Shown here piece by piece: positions 1 through 9,958 of a DNA stretch of 64,000 bases. Position 1 is the stretch's first letter; each line of letters begins with the position of its first letter. Under the pieces are notes generated by a model. The model saw only the letters and a list, made by a program, of their open reading frames with translations, searched no databases and was not told the DNA's origin. The stretch lies in the NCBI GenBank assembly GCA_027382625.1, contig JAJKFJ010021154.1, positions 80,540-144,539 of the forward strand, written 5' to 3'. The translations under genes and the position numbers were made by a program. This DNA is from Tetmemena sp. SeJ-2015 (lineage: Eukaryota; Ciliophora; Spirotrichea; Sporadotrichida; Oxytrichidae).

Positions 1-18
1 TTTTCAATATTTACCTAT

Positions 19-3000
19 TCACTTCTAACTTTAAAAACATTAAAAAGTAAATCTCGTGCTGTTTGAATTCTCTTAAGAAAGTTTTCTTTTTTACTAGAGT
101 TGCTGAATAACTTTAGTATTTAGCATTTTGAGATAAGCTGAGTGGCGATGGAGATTAATTGATTGGGATTTACTTTGAGGGAGATGCATTGAGATTATTC
201 TCCAAAGCTTCAAAATATTTTCAATATACTTTATCTTTAAATATTCATGATACTTGATAAACTTTTGAATTTGAATATAGCTGTTTCTGAGAATCTTGTC
301 ATGGATGGGAAGATATTTGTCCTCTGAGGGTATCTGACGCATCTATTTTAAGTAATCAGGCAAGTTTATTAGCTGATTGTCTTTGAAATTTAATAAATAA
401 TAAATGAATATCACACTCAATAAATTCTTGTTTACTCCCAGGAATACTATTACTGATACCTCCTAGTGAGAAAGAGGACTTTTGAAGCGCACTTATTTAA
501 ACTTTAAGTAGCTTATAGAATTAGTCAATAGTCACCAGAGAGTCCTTGAATTCTAGATTTCTGAATAAGTTTGATAAGTATCTTTGTAAAGTTGAAAATT
601 GATTCAGCAGTTTTTAATAAGCAAAGATTGCACCCTTTAAAGCAGGTTCTTTAATTACTTCATCAAAATCATCATTGAATAAAAAAATCAAGTAAAAGAT
701 AGTAAATAGATATAGTGAATTAGTTGCATATTTGCAGAAGAACCTAATTATCTGGTTTAAAATCATCTTGGTTTAAATTTGGGAATTCAGGGACTTTATT
801 TTTCACTTTATAAACCAAATCTTCATCCTCTTAAGTATTTTCTGAAGATTTTGGAAGCGATGGTATAGATCTCTAAAATGAAAAATATATTAAATATGCT
901 TATAGATTATATTTCGTTTCTTTTTTCTGCTTAACCCTCGAATTTAACTTCACGACGTTTTGTATCTGTAATTGATTGATTAGGTTCTTCTTTAGTTATT
1001 TTCTTAGGCTCATTTTTTGATTAAAACATTTCTAAGTTGATCAATATTTTTGCAAAACTCTGCGAATGCAATCTACTCATCAGAGTTAAATTTCTAGTTG
1101 TGAAGCAGCAGCATCTGTTCGCTTATGTTTTGAGGTAATTTGTGCCACTTCACTAGACTTTCAAACACTTACTATAATCCCGCATCAGCTCCATGCATTA
1201 AAGCATAAATTACATTTTTCAATTTAGCTAAAAATTAAAATGCCATAATTCTGGAAATATAGAATAAAACTGGGGGGGGGTTTAGTATTATTTGAATATT
1301 CGTAATTATACATACAACTACAATAAGGAATATATTCAGACTTAAGTATATTTAAATAATTGCATATTTATTTGCATGGATTGATAGAACTGAATATTAA
1401 AATAAATAGTTTGCTAAGTCATTGTTACTATCCTTTCAATTTTTAATTGATTTGGTGGGAGATGATTTTCTTCTCTAACTCAAAATCTAGCATGAGAGAA
1501 GATAACCCGAAATCTGCGAAGAAGTTAATTACATCTAGACCACTCACGAATCCACTCCCATCCTTAAAAATAATTATCAATAGATTTGATGAAAAACTCA
1601 ATCGCCTATTGCTTCTCGCTATCAATTAAATCTCTGACCCCTCTACACTGCAAATTTAATTTGCTTTGAATCTCTGCTGTGCTTAAATATCCACTCTCCT
1701 CGCTCATTGAGCATTAGCCGATCATAGTTTTGATCGAAATCTCTGAGTCAATCAACCTTATAAGCTTTCGCATTTGTATCTTTAGTTTTAATTTCTACTT
1801 GGATTTGATGTCTTCAGGCCCAACACTCACACTGACTATGTTGTTATTTCTTGCGTGCTCAATAATTTGAATAAACTGATCCTCGCTTACTTGGCCAGTG
1901 TTACCACATGCCTAATTCAATGCCAGCAGAAATTAAGTTAGCTCTAACAGACTTAACTACTCATTAAAAATTCATTAGGCAGCATTTACTTAATCTAGTG
2001 TTTAAGCTCATTCAATGTAACCAAGCTCAGTTTATTAACATCAGCTGCTTTGAAAGTCACACTCGGAGTCTGAGATAATTTCAAAAGTTCATTATCTATC
2101 TTTCTTATTAGTTCCTACTAAGGAGGTGTAAGAGATTCTAATTGCAATAAAGTGTTCTATTTGATAACAGACTTATTTAAAAATACGTAATATAAAAGAG
2201 TTCAATGATTTATTTAGTGTGAGCTAGTTTTTCTTAGAGGTAATTGATTCTGAATAAGGCACAAAGCTTGTGTGTTCACTCAAAAGGATTTGGAAGTTTT
2301 CTATGGTTACTAAATCGTAGACGCTTTTTATTTTGAAAGCAGCTTTTAAGAGATCTAAGTCTGCTTAATTGAGGTTTTGAAATATCTTTTTGAAGGCATT
2401 AAAAAATAATTCTCCAGTTTTACAAATGGAACTTGTCTCTGATTGGAAACATCTGCTATTCTGAAGACACTCTGAATATTGATCCCAGTGTTTGTACTCT
2501 CTTGGATTAATTTTTTGAGTATGTTTTCTTATTAAAGTCTGGGAGACATCTCTGAATGATTTACTTAGAGCAGACTGCTCTGATTGGCAGCTTTTGAATT
2601 CAGAATCGATTCAATACTTAACTAAATTATAAACAAATAAATCTTCTATTTAGTAGAAAAATAGGAATATAGGGAATCTAGTTACATAAAAATAATTTTG
2701 AAGAGTCTTTGGAAATATTTTATTCTGAGAGCATAATAAAATGAGAGGGGAAGAAAAGATTTAAATTTCTTCATATCTTTATTAATGGATATATTTTAAA
2801 TACATAAATAAATTCAATTACGATATTGATATTTACGAATCCATCTATGTCTGCTCCAAATGAATGAAAAGCATCATCAATTAAATAAAAGTGCAAATTT
2901 GCTTTTACTTGATGTTGTTTCCAAGTTTGTTCTGAAAAATAGATTTGAACTCCATGTCGCTTATATATTCCCCTACACCTTATTCTCTAAAGAATTTCTA

Positions 3001-4340
3001 AATTTCAGAAAAACTTAGAATTCTAACTTTTTACATTTTTGAAATCATGGAGTAAATATATTTTATATTAGAAAGGAAATTTCTGAAAGGATATTTGGTG
3101 AGTTACTACCTTTGTTTATCCCAATTTAAGAAGTAGTCACTGTCGGAATAAAAATAAGTGAATAATTTGTTTTCTATCTTGCAAAACAGGCTCATTTGGT
3201 TTTTATTCTGTATTCTTTGGGATTCTTGCTTTGGCTTAGGTCAACAATACTTTGAGATATTAACTTGACTTATTAATTTGATCTATAAATTGCGAGCTGC
3301 TCATCTCGCCTTACTTGCGGCTATCTAGATATTCAAAAATTGAGAATATCTCTTTCAATTTGAAGTCTGCACTTTGCCCTTCAATAAAACCTGTGAACTC
3401 TCTTAACCCTATTATTTCATAATCATTTTCGCAAGCTGCTGCAACTTCTTCACTGCTAAACCTCTTTGATTTTAAGAACAAGAGGAATTTCTTGACGCTT
3501 TCAATTTGGAAATTTTGCAAGCCTTGTCCAAATTTTTTCTCCCCTTGTAAGTTGTAAGCTTCGAGGGCGCTATTATATTCTTGCTTAGTTATGTTTCCCT
3601 CCATATCCTCATCCAGCACTAAAATTAGTCTGCCTAATTCTGCTCTGTTAAATTCTATTCCGTATCTCGGAAGCGCTGCTTTAAAAACTGAAACAGGTAC
3701 ACTCCTCTTTAGATCGCTATCCAATACTCTAAAAAAGGCCTCGGGTGTAAGTTTGCTATTGAATTTCAATGTTGTTACAAATTTGCTAAGAATTTAATGC
3801 TCTGGGGAAGTTAGTGCTGAATTGGATTACTGTGAAAGAATCGAATTATTATTTTGGGTTACCTTATCAGCAGCGAGGTCTCTTACTTTGTCTTAGCTTT
3901 GTTTCATTCTTACGAAGGATTGTATTTTAGTTATCTTTTGGTCATAGTTGATAAGTTGATCGAAATCTAAAGAGTCTACTTATAAAATTAGCTTGTTCTG
4001 ATTATAATTTTTTAACTTTGATATTTGTAGTAAATATATAATAAAGAGGTGTGGATGGAGTGCATTTCAAGTGAGTTAATGGTTTTCTTTAAGTGTGCAT
4101 TCGAACTGGTCAGATTGCTTAAAACCTAGCCAGTCATCTGCACTAATTTCTCAAATGATTCAAAAGCCTCATTCTATCCTAATCTCTAAAAGTAAAGCGT
4201 ACATTTGTCTTACTTTGTTTTGAGAGGACCTCATTGAAGCTGGGTTGCTCTTGTTTTAGGAGGAAGAGAGGATAGTTTCAAACCTTTCAACTTGATCTCG
4301 TGGATGGAAGTACTACTGTCTCCTTAGCTTATCTAATTCC
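19..4340 (-). CDS. EF-hand calcium-binding protein, large, interrupted
   Basis: With TAA/TAG read as glutamine the minus strand is open in long stretches from about 4.34 kb down to a TGA at 19-21. Around 3.31-3.77 kb the protein has a canonical 12-residue EF-hand loop (DEDMEGNITKQE) in an all-helical setting, and near 1.5-1.6 kb a degenerate second loop (KDGSGFVSGLDV). The frame changes several times, for example at about 345, 1565 and 1920, each where a short IES or intron could sit, though I could not place those exactly. The N-terminus is uncertain: an exon seems to begin near 4340 after a TTTTTTCAG-like acceptor, and no convincing ATG is visible upstream. It may be a ciliary or calmodulin-superfamily regulatory protein, which is inference. 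The whole span could also be two genes. Confidence 0.5.
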
Positions 4341-5035
4341 TGAAAAAGGTCTCAAATAAATTAATTTTCAAATTTCAAATCAAAAATAAAATTATTAAGA
4401 TATTTAAATAGAATCAACTTTATAATTTATCTAGAAAGAGCTTTTCTTTTAACAATTTCAACAACAACAACAAAACAGCTTATATTTTTTTAAATAGATA
4501 AAATTAATTTATAAGCTAAATTAAAGGTCGAGAAGTTATATTGGATCTTTGATTTCACTTTCCATTTAAATTTAGAATTTCGAATATCGTAATATTTAAG
4601 ATATAATATCTATGTAGTTACTTTAGAAAATGATTAATGAGGAATCTATACCTTGTTAATTTAAATATTGAGTTCATTAAAATTAATTTAAATAAATAAT
4701 AAGGAGATTCTTTATTTTTAAAAAATGTTAACTTTTCTTTTTCCTTTGAATCTGTTATAAATAAGTTTGTTGCATAATTAAGAAATATGGATTTTATTTT
4801 CAAACTTTAAATTTGTTATATTTGTATACCACTACCAATGAATTGAATAAGAATTAATATATATATATATATATATAATTTTAAAGTGTATTATATTTGA
4901 GCGATATGTTTGTAATGATTTGCTAACCCTGACATCATAAATACATACTATCTCACTGATCTTTCATAAAAGAAATAAAATTTGTTCTCATGATCTAACT
5001 AAGCAGCTATTCGTGATGAGATAATGCAAACTCAC
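4341..5035. other. AT-rich intergenic stretch with (AT)n tract
   Basis: No coding signal is visible. An alternating AT microsatellite lies at about 4857-4877. The stretch separates the end of the MaoC-like gene from the EF-hand gene. Confidence 0.5.
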
Positions 5036-5708
5036 TCACTGAACAAGCTTTGCATAAGGAACCTTTACAATAGAGTCGCCCTCAACGCACACGATCATTT
5101 TGTTGTTATCTGGGCAGATTTTAGTGATCATGGTGTGGAAATTAATGTCAGTTTTCTCTGGATTGAACCCTGTGATTGTGATCTTAGCAGTCACTAATTC
5201 ACAACTATTTAATCACAAACTTAACCACCTTTATGAAGAGTATAAATAATTCGTTTTGGAGAACTGGGTGCTTGAAGGTCATGACTTGGTGCTTGTAGAT
5301 GCACTTGGGGAACACTGATCTGTACAGAGAGGTGAACATGGATGATGAGAAGATTCCATAGACAATATCATTTCAATTTTAATGTCGGGTCTGAAGAAGG
5401 TACCAGAGTTTCCGTTCAAAATTACAAAACAATGGATGATTATAAACCGTCCTTCTTGTGAGCGGCGAACTGATCGTGAATATAAATTGAATAGCCTCTG
5501 AGAAGTGCTTCATGTCATCAGAGTCGAAGGTTCTGCTGTACATGGCGTAGTCTCCAATCTGGATATCTAGTCTGTTGATGCCTACTGGGTCTTCGGGAGG
5601 GAAGAGTTGCTTGGCGAAGGATCTCTGAGAACCATAGAGCATCTGCTGAGCCATGGAGAGGTTCTTGTTCTGTCTGAACAGCATCTTGGTGAGTTGGAAA
5701 GAGTTCAT
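5036..5708 (-). CDS. MaoC-like (R)-enoyl-CoA hydratase, copy 1, with four IESs
   Basis: The gene starts at ATG 5706-5708 and stops at TGA 5036-5038. After removing four pointer-flanked inserts (listed separately) it reads as one hotdog-fold protein of about 180 residues. The hydratase-2 signature is present: FSEAIHDQFAAH carries the Asp-x4-His pair typical of the MaoC active site, followed by RPDIVYGIFSSSMF, the conserved 'IVHGML' helix region. Family members hydrate trans-2-enoyl-CoA in fatty-acid oxidation or act in mitochondrial fatty-acid synthesis. The basic, serine-containing N-terminus (RSFAKQLF) suits a mitochondrial presequence, but that is inference. A paralogue lies just upstream at 6.0-6.6 kb in the same orientation and aligns throughout, which is how the inserts were recognised. 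Confidence 0.85.
5195..5252. other. IES with 6-bp pointer GAATTA (sense strand)
   Basis: TAATTC occurs at 5195-5200 and 5247-5252 on the plus strand. Removing 52 bp (insert plus one copy) turns an out-of-frame, TGA-containing stretch into LQNELVTAKITITGFN, which matches the paralogue LQNEQVTGRVEVTGW. The ends are not GT-AG, so this is not an intron. Confidence 0.9.
5364..5383. other. IES, 17 bp, pointer ATT
   Basis: ATT repeats flank a 14-bp insert. Its removal gives RPDIVYGIF, identical to the paralogue at 6.3 kb. Confidence 0.85.
5402..5448. other. IES, 44 bp, pointer GGT
   Basis: GGT repeats (ACC on the plus strand at 5402-5404 and 5446-5448) bound an AT-rich insert containing a TGA. Removal joins KKDGTFFRPD, aligning with NPDTSTFCRPD of the paralogue. 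Confidence 0.85.
5477..5492. other. IES, 11 bp, pointer ATTCA
   Basis: Two copies of ATTCA (sense) flank six bases, ATTTAT. Excision of 11 bp restores SEAIHDQFAAH across the predicted active site. Confidence 0.88.
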
Positions 5709-6036
5709 TCAACAATTAAAAATGAAAAGAAGGTATGTTCATTTAGTGTATGTTTGGTATTTGCTACGTTTAAATTTATTATATCTTCTGGGCTGTGCGA
5801 GTTTAAATAGCTCAATTATTAATATAACCTACTAGTAAGGAATCTATCCCCTAGGATCAGACAAATTCTATTTAAAAACGGACGTCAAGAATGTATCTGC
5901 TTCGTTAATATTTTAATCATTTTCATATTATGCACACTAGTCTCTATATTCGGAATTAGATATTTTGAATGTTAATTGAGATGATTCAAAAATCATCATT
6001 GGATATCGAAATTAAAGTATACTAAGCTTATCGTTA
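5709..6036. other. Spacer between tandem MaoC-like genes
   Basis: AT-rich DNA between two same-strand paralogues. I see no gene; it presumably holds the promoter of copy 1 and the 3' end of copy 2. Confidence 0.5.
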
Positions 6037-6620
6037 TCAATGTGTAGCATTACTTTCCCCTTCTACTTCAATATAAGGTACCCTTAGGGTTGCTTTACCT
6101 TCAACGCAAAGTACTTCTTTTCCGGTGTCAGAGTCTATTTTTGATATGGTAGTTTTGAAGTAAATATCTTTTCTCTTTGGATCCCACCCAGTGACTTCCA
6201 CTCTGCCCGTAACTTACTCATTCTGCAATATTGGCTTTCTGAATTTGAGATCCTGGCCCATGTAAATTCCTTTTGGGAAGACGAGTCTAAAAATGCTTGT
6301 GAACATAGCTGAAGTAAATATTCCATAGACTATATCTGGTCTGCAGAAAGTGGAAGTGTCTGGATTTTTGTGAGCAGCATATTTATCCTAGATGGCCTCT
6401 GAGAAATACTGCAAATCTTGTGTGGTATAGATACGCTTCTGCAGAGCGTAGTCTCCTACTTTCACTTTCAGATGTTTTATGTTAGCCGAGTCTGCTGGCT
6501 CGAATAACTTTAAAATAACTCTACTCCGAACAATCGTCTTTGGGCACCAATTATAATAAGAATTGCTACTCAAATTAGATTGAATCGATATGCTAAATAT
6601 TGTAAGTTAAAATCATTTTT
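6037..6620 (-). CDS. MaoC-like (R)-enoyl-CoA hydratase, copy 2, IES-free body
   Basis: An uninterrupted minus-strand reading from about 6573 to TGA 6037-6039 contains FSEAIQDKYAAH (Asp-x4-His pair), then FCRPDIVYGIFTSAMF and a C-terminal beta-rich half ending in YIEVEGESNATH. This matches MaoC-like hotdog hydratases over their whole domain. The start is not certain: an ATG near 6620 is in another frame, so a small IES or intron probably lies within the first 20 codons. The protein is the tandem paralogue of the gene at 5.0-5.7 kb but carries none of its four inserts. This makes it a clean reference for the ancestral coding sequence. Confidence 0.85.
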
Positions 6621-6886
6621 GATATCCTATTTCTTCTAGAAAAAGGTGTATATATAATTGTTAAGTATTTTAAATAAGAGATTGTTTATATATTTCATAA
6701 AGCTAGAAACTATTTTGTTGATAAGACTTGACGATAGAATATGTTGTGCTATCTTGGTAGATTTTTGAAGACATTTATATTCTGCATTTCAAGTTTTTGG
6801 TTAGAGGATAGAATCTTGAAGAAATTAATTATAAATTTATCTTTTTCTTATTATACTTCTCTTAAGTGAGGATTTGAGACTTAAAA

Positions 6887-9885
6887 ATGGAAAATTAAAT
6901 GAATATGAGCAGAAACGGAAAACGAGTGGAAACATTGAATTCCGACTTGGATTATGGCTTGAATTTAAACTAGAGAAGCATGTTTGACAATAACTTCTCT
7001 ACTGAGGAGTCTCAGCGAAATTATTTTATCTTAGAAAGCAAGAACCTAATTCAAGAAACTAACCGCATCAAATAGGTGGATAGACGCAATCACTTGTAGC
7101 TAGAAATGCAAAGTCCTTTGACTGATACTTGAAAACCCATAATAGAACTTTCATGAATACCTCTTTCTACAAAGGCGACTCTCACAACCAAAATGATTCT
7201 AATAGGATAGCAGCTACTGGCCAGCAAATAGCCTTAAAACAAAACTTTATCAACTATGAGCAACCTTATGGACACCAAAAGAATGAAGAATTCAAAAGAA
7301 TGCTTGGGCAAGGATAACTCATCAATAAGCAAACTGCTATGCAGAAATTATTTGAAGGCCAAAGAGACAACTAAGTTCAGAGATGAAATTTTCAGAATGA
7401 GGAGAAAGATTCAATGATAACATTTTGATTTGCTTAAGTTTGATAATGATTGTTGCAGCAAATTAGAATAAAACTTATGACTACCGAAATGCCTATGATA
7501 TCGACAGAGTCTATAGAACTGAAATAGATACCAAGCCTTTTCTATCATATTTTTATATTTTTTTAACTTTAAATTTCTCAAAAGGCCTCAGTCTTCTGTT
7601 CAAAATCAGAAGAACCAAGAGGAGAAATCTGCAACTGCAAAAAACTGAAGATCGTTAACCTCCTCAGCAAAAGTAGGCAATGAGTATTTATCAACCAAAC
7701 TTAGTATGATAAGAGAAATCCAAATTTGAGATCAATCAGCCTTAAGAATAACTAAAGCTGACCTAATTTTAGCTGCTCAAAGAAACTTAGATTGAAAAAT
7801 ACTAGCAAAAGTAACAATCTTCATAGAGTAGTAGCAAGCAAGTAAGGAATTTATAAACTTCTAGATTAGCAATTGCAGCTTTAAAGCTTTATCGGCAGGC
7901 AGTTGCAAGAGACAGAAGACAAGTTTGGCCCTAGATTTTAAGATAATAGAGAGTTTAGTAACAATTTTAAATTCCCTTTTTAATATGAAGAACTCTTAGA
8001 ATAGGAAAGATGCTCAGAGCTTCTGGATAAGATAAGTCTCAAAGATATTGTCTGTAAAAGAAGTAAGATGGGACTTGTTTGAAGAAGCGATTACAGACTA
8101 TATAAAGACCTTCCTCATAATGAATTCAGCAATCATTAAGCAGATTAAATGGGTGAATTTCTTGTAAGAGCTGAAGTCTTAGATTAGTGATGATATGCCA
8201 AAAGGGGAATATGAAAATAGTGAAACTGTGTATCTACCTCAAGTAGCTTAGTCAGATATCTTATACTTTACAGGACCTGTAGTAACTTTTGACTCTGTAG
8301 TAAGATTTAGTGAGCAGCTATCTCTCGATGGGCATATCATGAAAATCATAGAGCAAACTGCTACTATATAAAAAGAGCAAGTTATTGAGAGATAAAATGA
8401 GCCAGAGCTTTTTCAGCCTTCTTCTTTTCATTCTACTGCTGTATAAGGCTCTAATTTTAAAGATAGAAATGCCTTCAAAGGAGAAGCTTACTTGGTTGAG
8501 CATGATATGAAAAATGGTATTGTTAGGTAAACTTAATTAATAATTTAAAATTGAATCTAATAAGCATAAAAAACATCTTGTTTTACATATGCGGCTCTAC
8601 TTATAAAGGATCGCTTTTGAGAGGCAAGAAAGAAGGAGAAGGGTTTTTGGAAATGAGTAATGGAAACACTTATGAAGGTAGTTTTAAAGACGGAAAGCGA
8701 AATGGTTTTGGAACTTATACATGGCTAGCTTAAGAAGGACTTTGCGGATTAGTCTATAAAGGAGAATGGAAAGATGATATAAGAGAGGGGTATGGGGAAT
8801 GCATTTGGGAGAATGGCTAAAAATATTAGGGTTAATGGTCGGAGGGTCGATTTAAATAAGGCACTTTTATATGGAGTGATGGCTCAGAATACACAGGATC
8901 ATTTAATCCTTAAAATTCAGAACTGGAGGGCCAAGGCATCCTGACTCTTGATTTATTTTAAGTATTCGGAGGTTATAAGTGGCTAATGGAAAAACTCGAA
9001 ACTGAACGGATACGGAATGAGGAAATCTGCTATTGGTGATATCTATAAAGGACACTGGGTTGATGGCCGTCTTGAAAATGAAGGAGAATATGAAACCTCA
9101 GAAGGAAGGTACAAAGGAAACTTTGTGAATAATAGAGAAGAAGGGTTTGGAACTAAATGGTTCAATGATCGATCAGTCTATAAGGGGAATTGGAAAGACG
9201 GCCTTCAAAAAGGTAAAGGTGAGCTTATGTGGAGTAACGGGGATCATTATGTTGGTGATTTTGAAAATGGATTTAGACATGGGAGGGGAGTTCTAAATTA
9301 TGGCATTTATCTTATTTTTCGGGCAACGGCAACTACTTATTTTAGTTTCAACATTTATGAAGGTGAATGGAGGAACGATATGCAAAATGGGATGGGGAAA
9401 TTTCAGTTACCAAAGCTAAACAATCGGAGTCCTTTTCCCAATGAATACATAGGAAACTTTAAAGACAATTTGTTCCATGGGAAAGGAAAAATCATTAACG
9501 AACTAGGAGTTATCTACGAAGGAGATTGGATCAATTAAAGAAAAGAGGGTTTTGGGAAGTTGACTGTGCCAAGGGAGGGGTAGAACTTGTTCGCAAAAAG
9601 TCTTTTCTAATAAGAGTATGTAGGGGAGTTTCATAATGATAAAATCCATGGATATGGAAAGATGATCTTTGAAGATGGGTCTTCATATGAAGGCGAGTGG
9701 GTAAATGGTAAAAATAGGGGAAGGGAATAGAAAAAAGCAGTTAAGATGAAAAGACTGCAAAGGTATTTAAAGGATTATTTGAAGGTAATCAGAGAGTTGG
9801 CCCCGACTGGAAAGCTTTAGCAGACTAATACAAAAATAATGCCAACAATTTCACTACTATCCATAGAACAATCAATAATTACTGA
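6887..9885 (+). CDS. MORN-repeat protein with coiled Q-rich N-terminal half
   Basis: ATG 6887-6889 to TGA 9883-9885. The N-terminal half is polar and glutamine-rich, and a middle region around 8.0-8.5 kb is well-formed and acidic. From about 8.58 kb there are at least nine MORN repeats of about 23 residues with the pattern Y-x-G-x-W/F...G-x-G (e.g. YKGNWKDGLQKGKGELMWSN). MORN repeats commonly bind membrane phosphoinositides or scaffold ciliary structures; the role here is inferred. The reading is broken by many pointer-flanked inserts (7118, 7376, 7413, 7535, 8029, 9302, 9330, 9718), plus an intron or IES near 8530-8590. Each listed removal restores the frame. One break near 8970 (FGGYK to GQWKN) has no clear pointer pair. 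The C-terminus ends TTIHRTINNY. Confidence 0.8.
7118..7131. other. IES, 11 bp, pointer TTG
   Basis: TTG at 7118-7120 and 7129-7131 flanks eight bases. Removal converts a reading ending in TGA into SPLKTHNRTF and continues in the next open frame. Confidence 0.65.
7376..7396. other. IES, 15 bp, pointer TTCAGA
   Basis: A 6-bp direct repeat surrounds nine bases holding an in-frame TGA. Removal gives RDNQVQNEEKDSM without shifting the frame. Confidence 0.75.
7413..7450. other. IES, 32 bp, pointer AATGAT
   Basis: AATGAT at 7413-7418 and 7445-7450 bounds an AT-rich insert with TGA codons. Excision joins KDSMIVAANQNKTYDYRNAY in frame. Confidence 0.8.
7535..7588. other. IES, 50 bp, pointer GCCT
   Basis: GCCT repeats at 7535-7538 and 7585-7588 flank an insert rich in T tracts. 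Removal joins EIDTKPQSSVQNQKNQ in frame. There is no GT donor. Confidence 0.8.
8029..8047. other. IES, 13 bp, pointer AAGATA
   Basis: AAGATA at 8029-8034 and 8042-8047. Removal joins SELLDKILSVKEVRWDLFEE and corrects the frame. Confidence 0.8.
9302..9324. other. IES, 20 bp, pointer GGC, inside a MORN repeat
   Basis: GGC repeats at 9302-9304 and 9322-9324. With the adjacent 19-bp IES it restores the 23-residue MORN period (GVLNYGNGNIYEGEW). Confidence 0.75.
9330..9352. other. IES, 19 bp, pointer CAAC, inside a MORN repeat
   Basis: CAAC at 9330-9333 and 9349-9352. Only about nine bases of coding sequence separate it from the preceding IES. The two removals total 39 bp, so the flanks already share a frame. 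Confidence 0.7.
9718..9727. other. Tandem GGGAA pair acting like a zero-length IES
   Basis: Two adjacent copies of GGGAA. Deleting one restores the frame into NRGIEKSSQDEKTAKVF and the natural C-terminus. Confidence 0.5.
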
Positions 9886-9958
9886 AATCCAAACTTTTGT
9901 ATAAAATACGCCTATGTAAAAATTAAAATTTGAGTTAAAAATATTATTTGAAATTAAG

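Noticed and set aside
1443..1629. Overlapping open frames on both strands
   Set aside because: Only the minus frame continues the EF-hand-like protein; the plus frame is its shadow.
5195..5252. Treating the 52-bp insert in MaoC copy 1 as an intron
   Set aside because: The only internal GT-AG option (24 nt) leaves a TGA; pointer removal restores the paralogue sequence.
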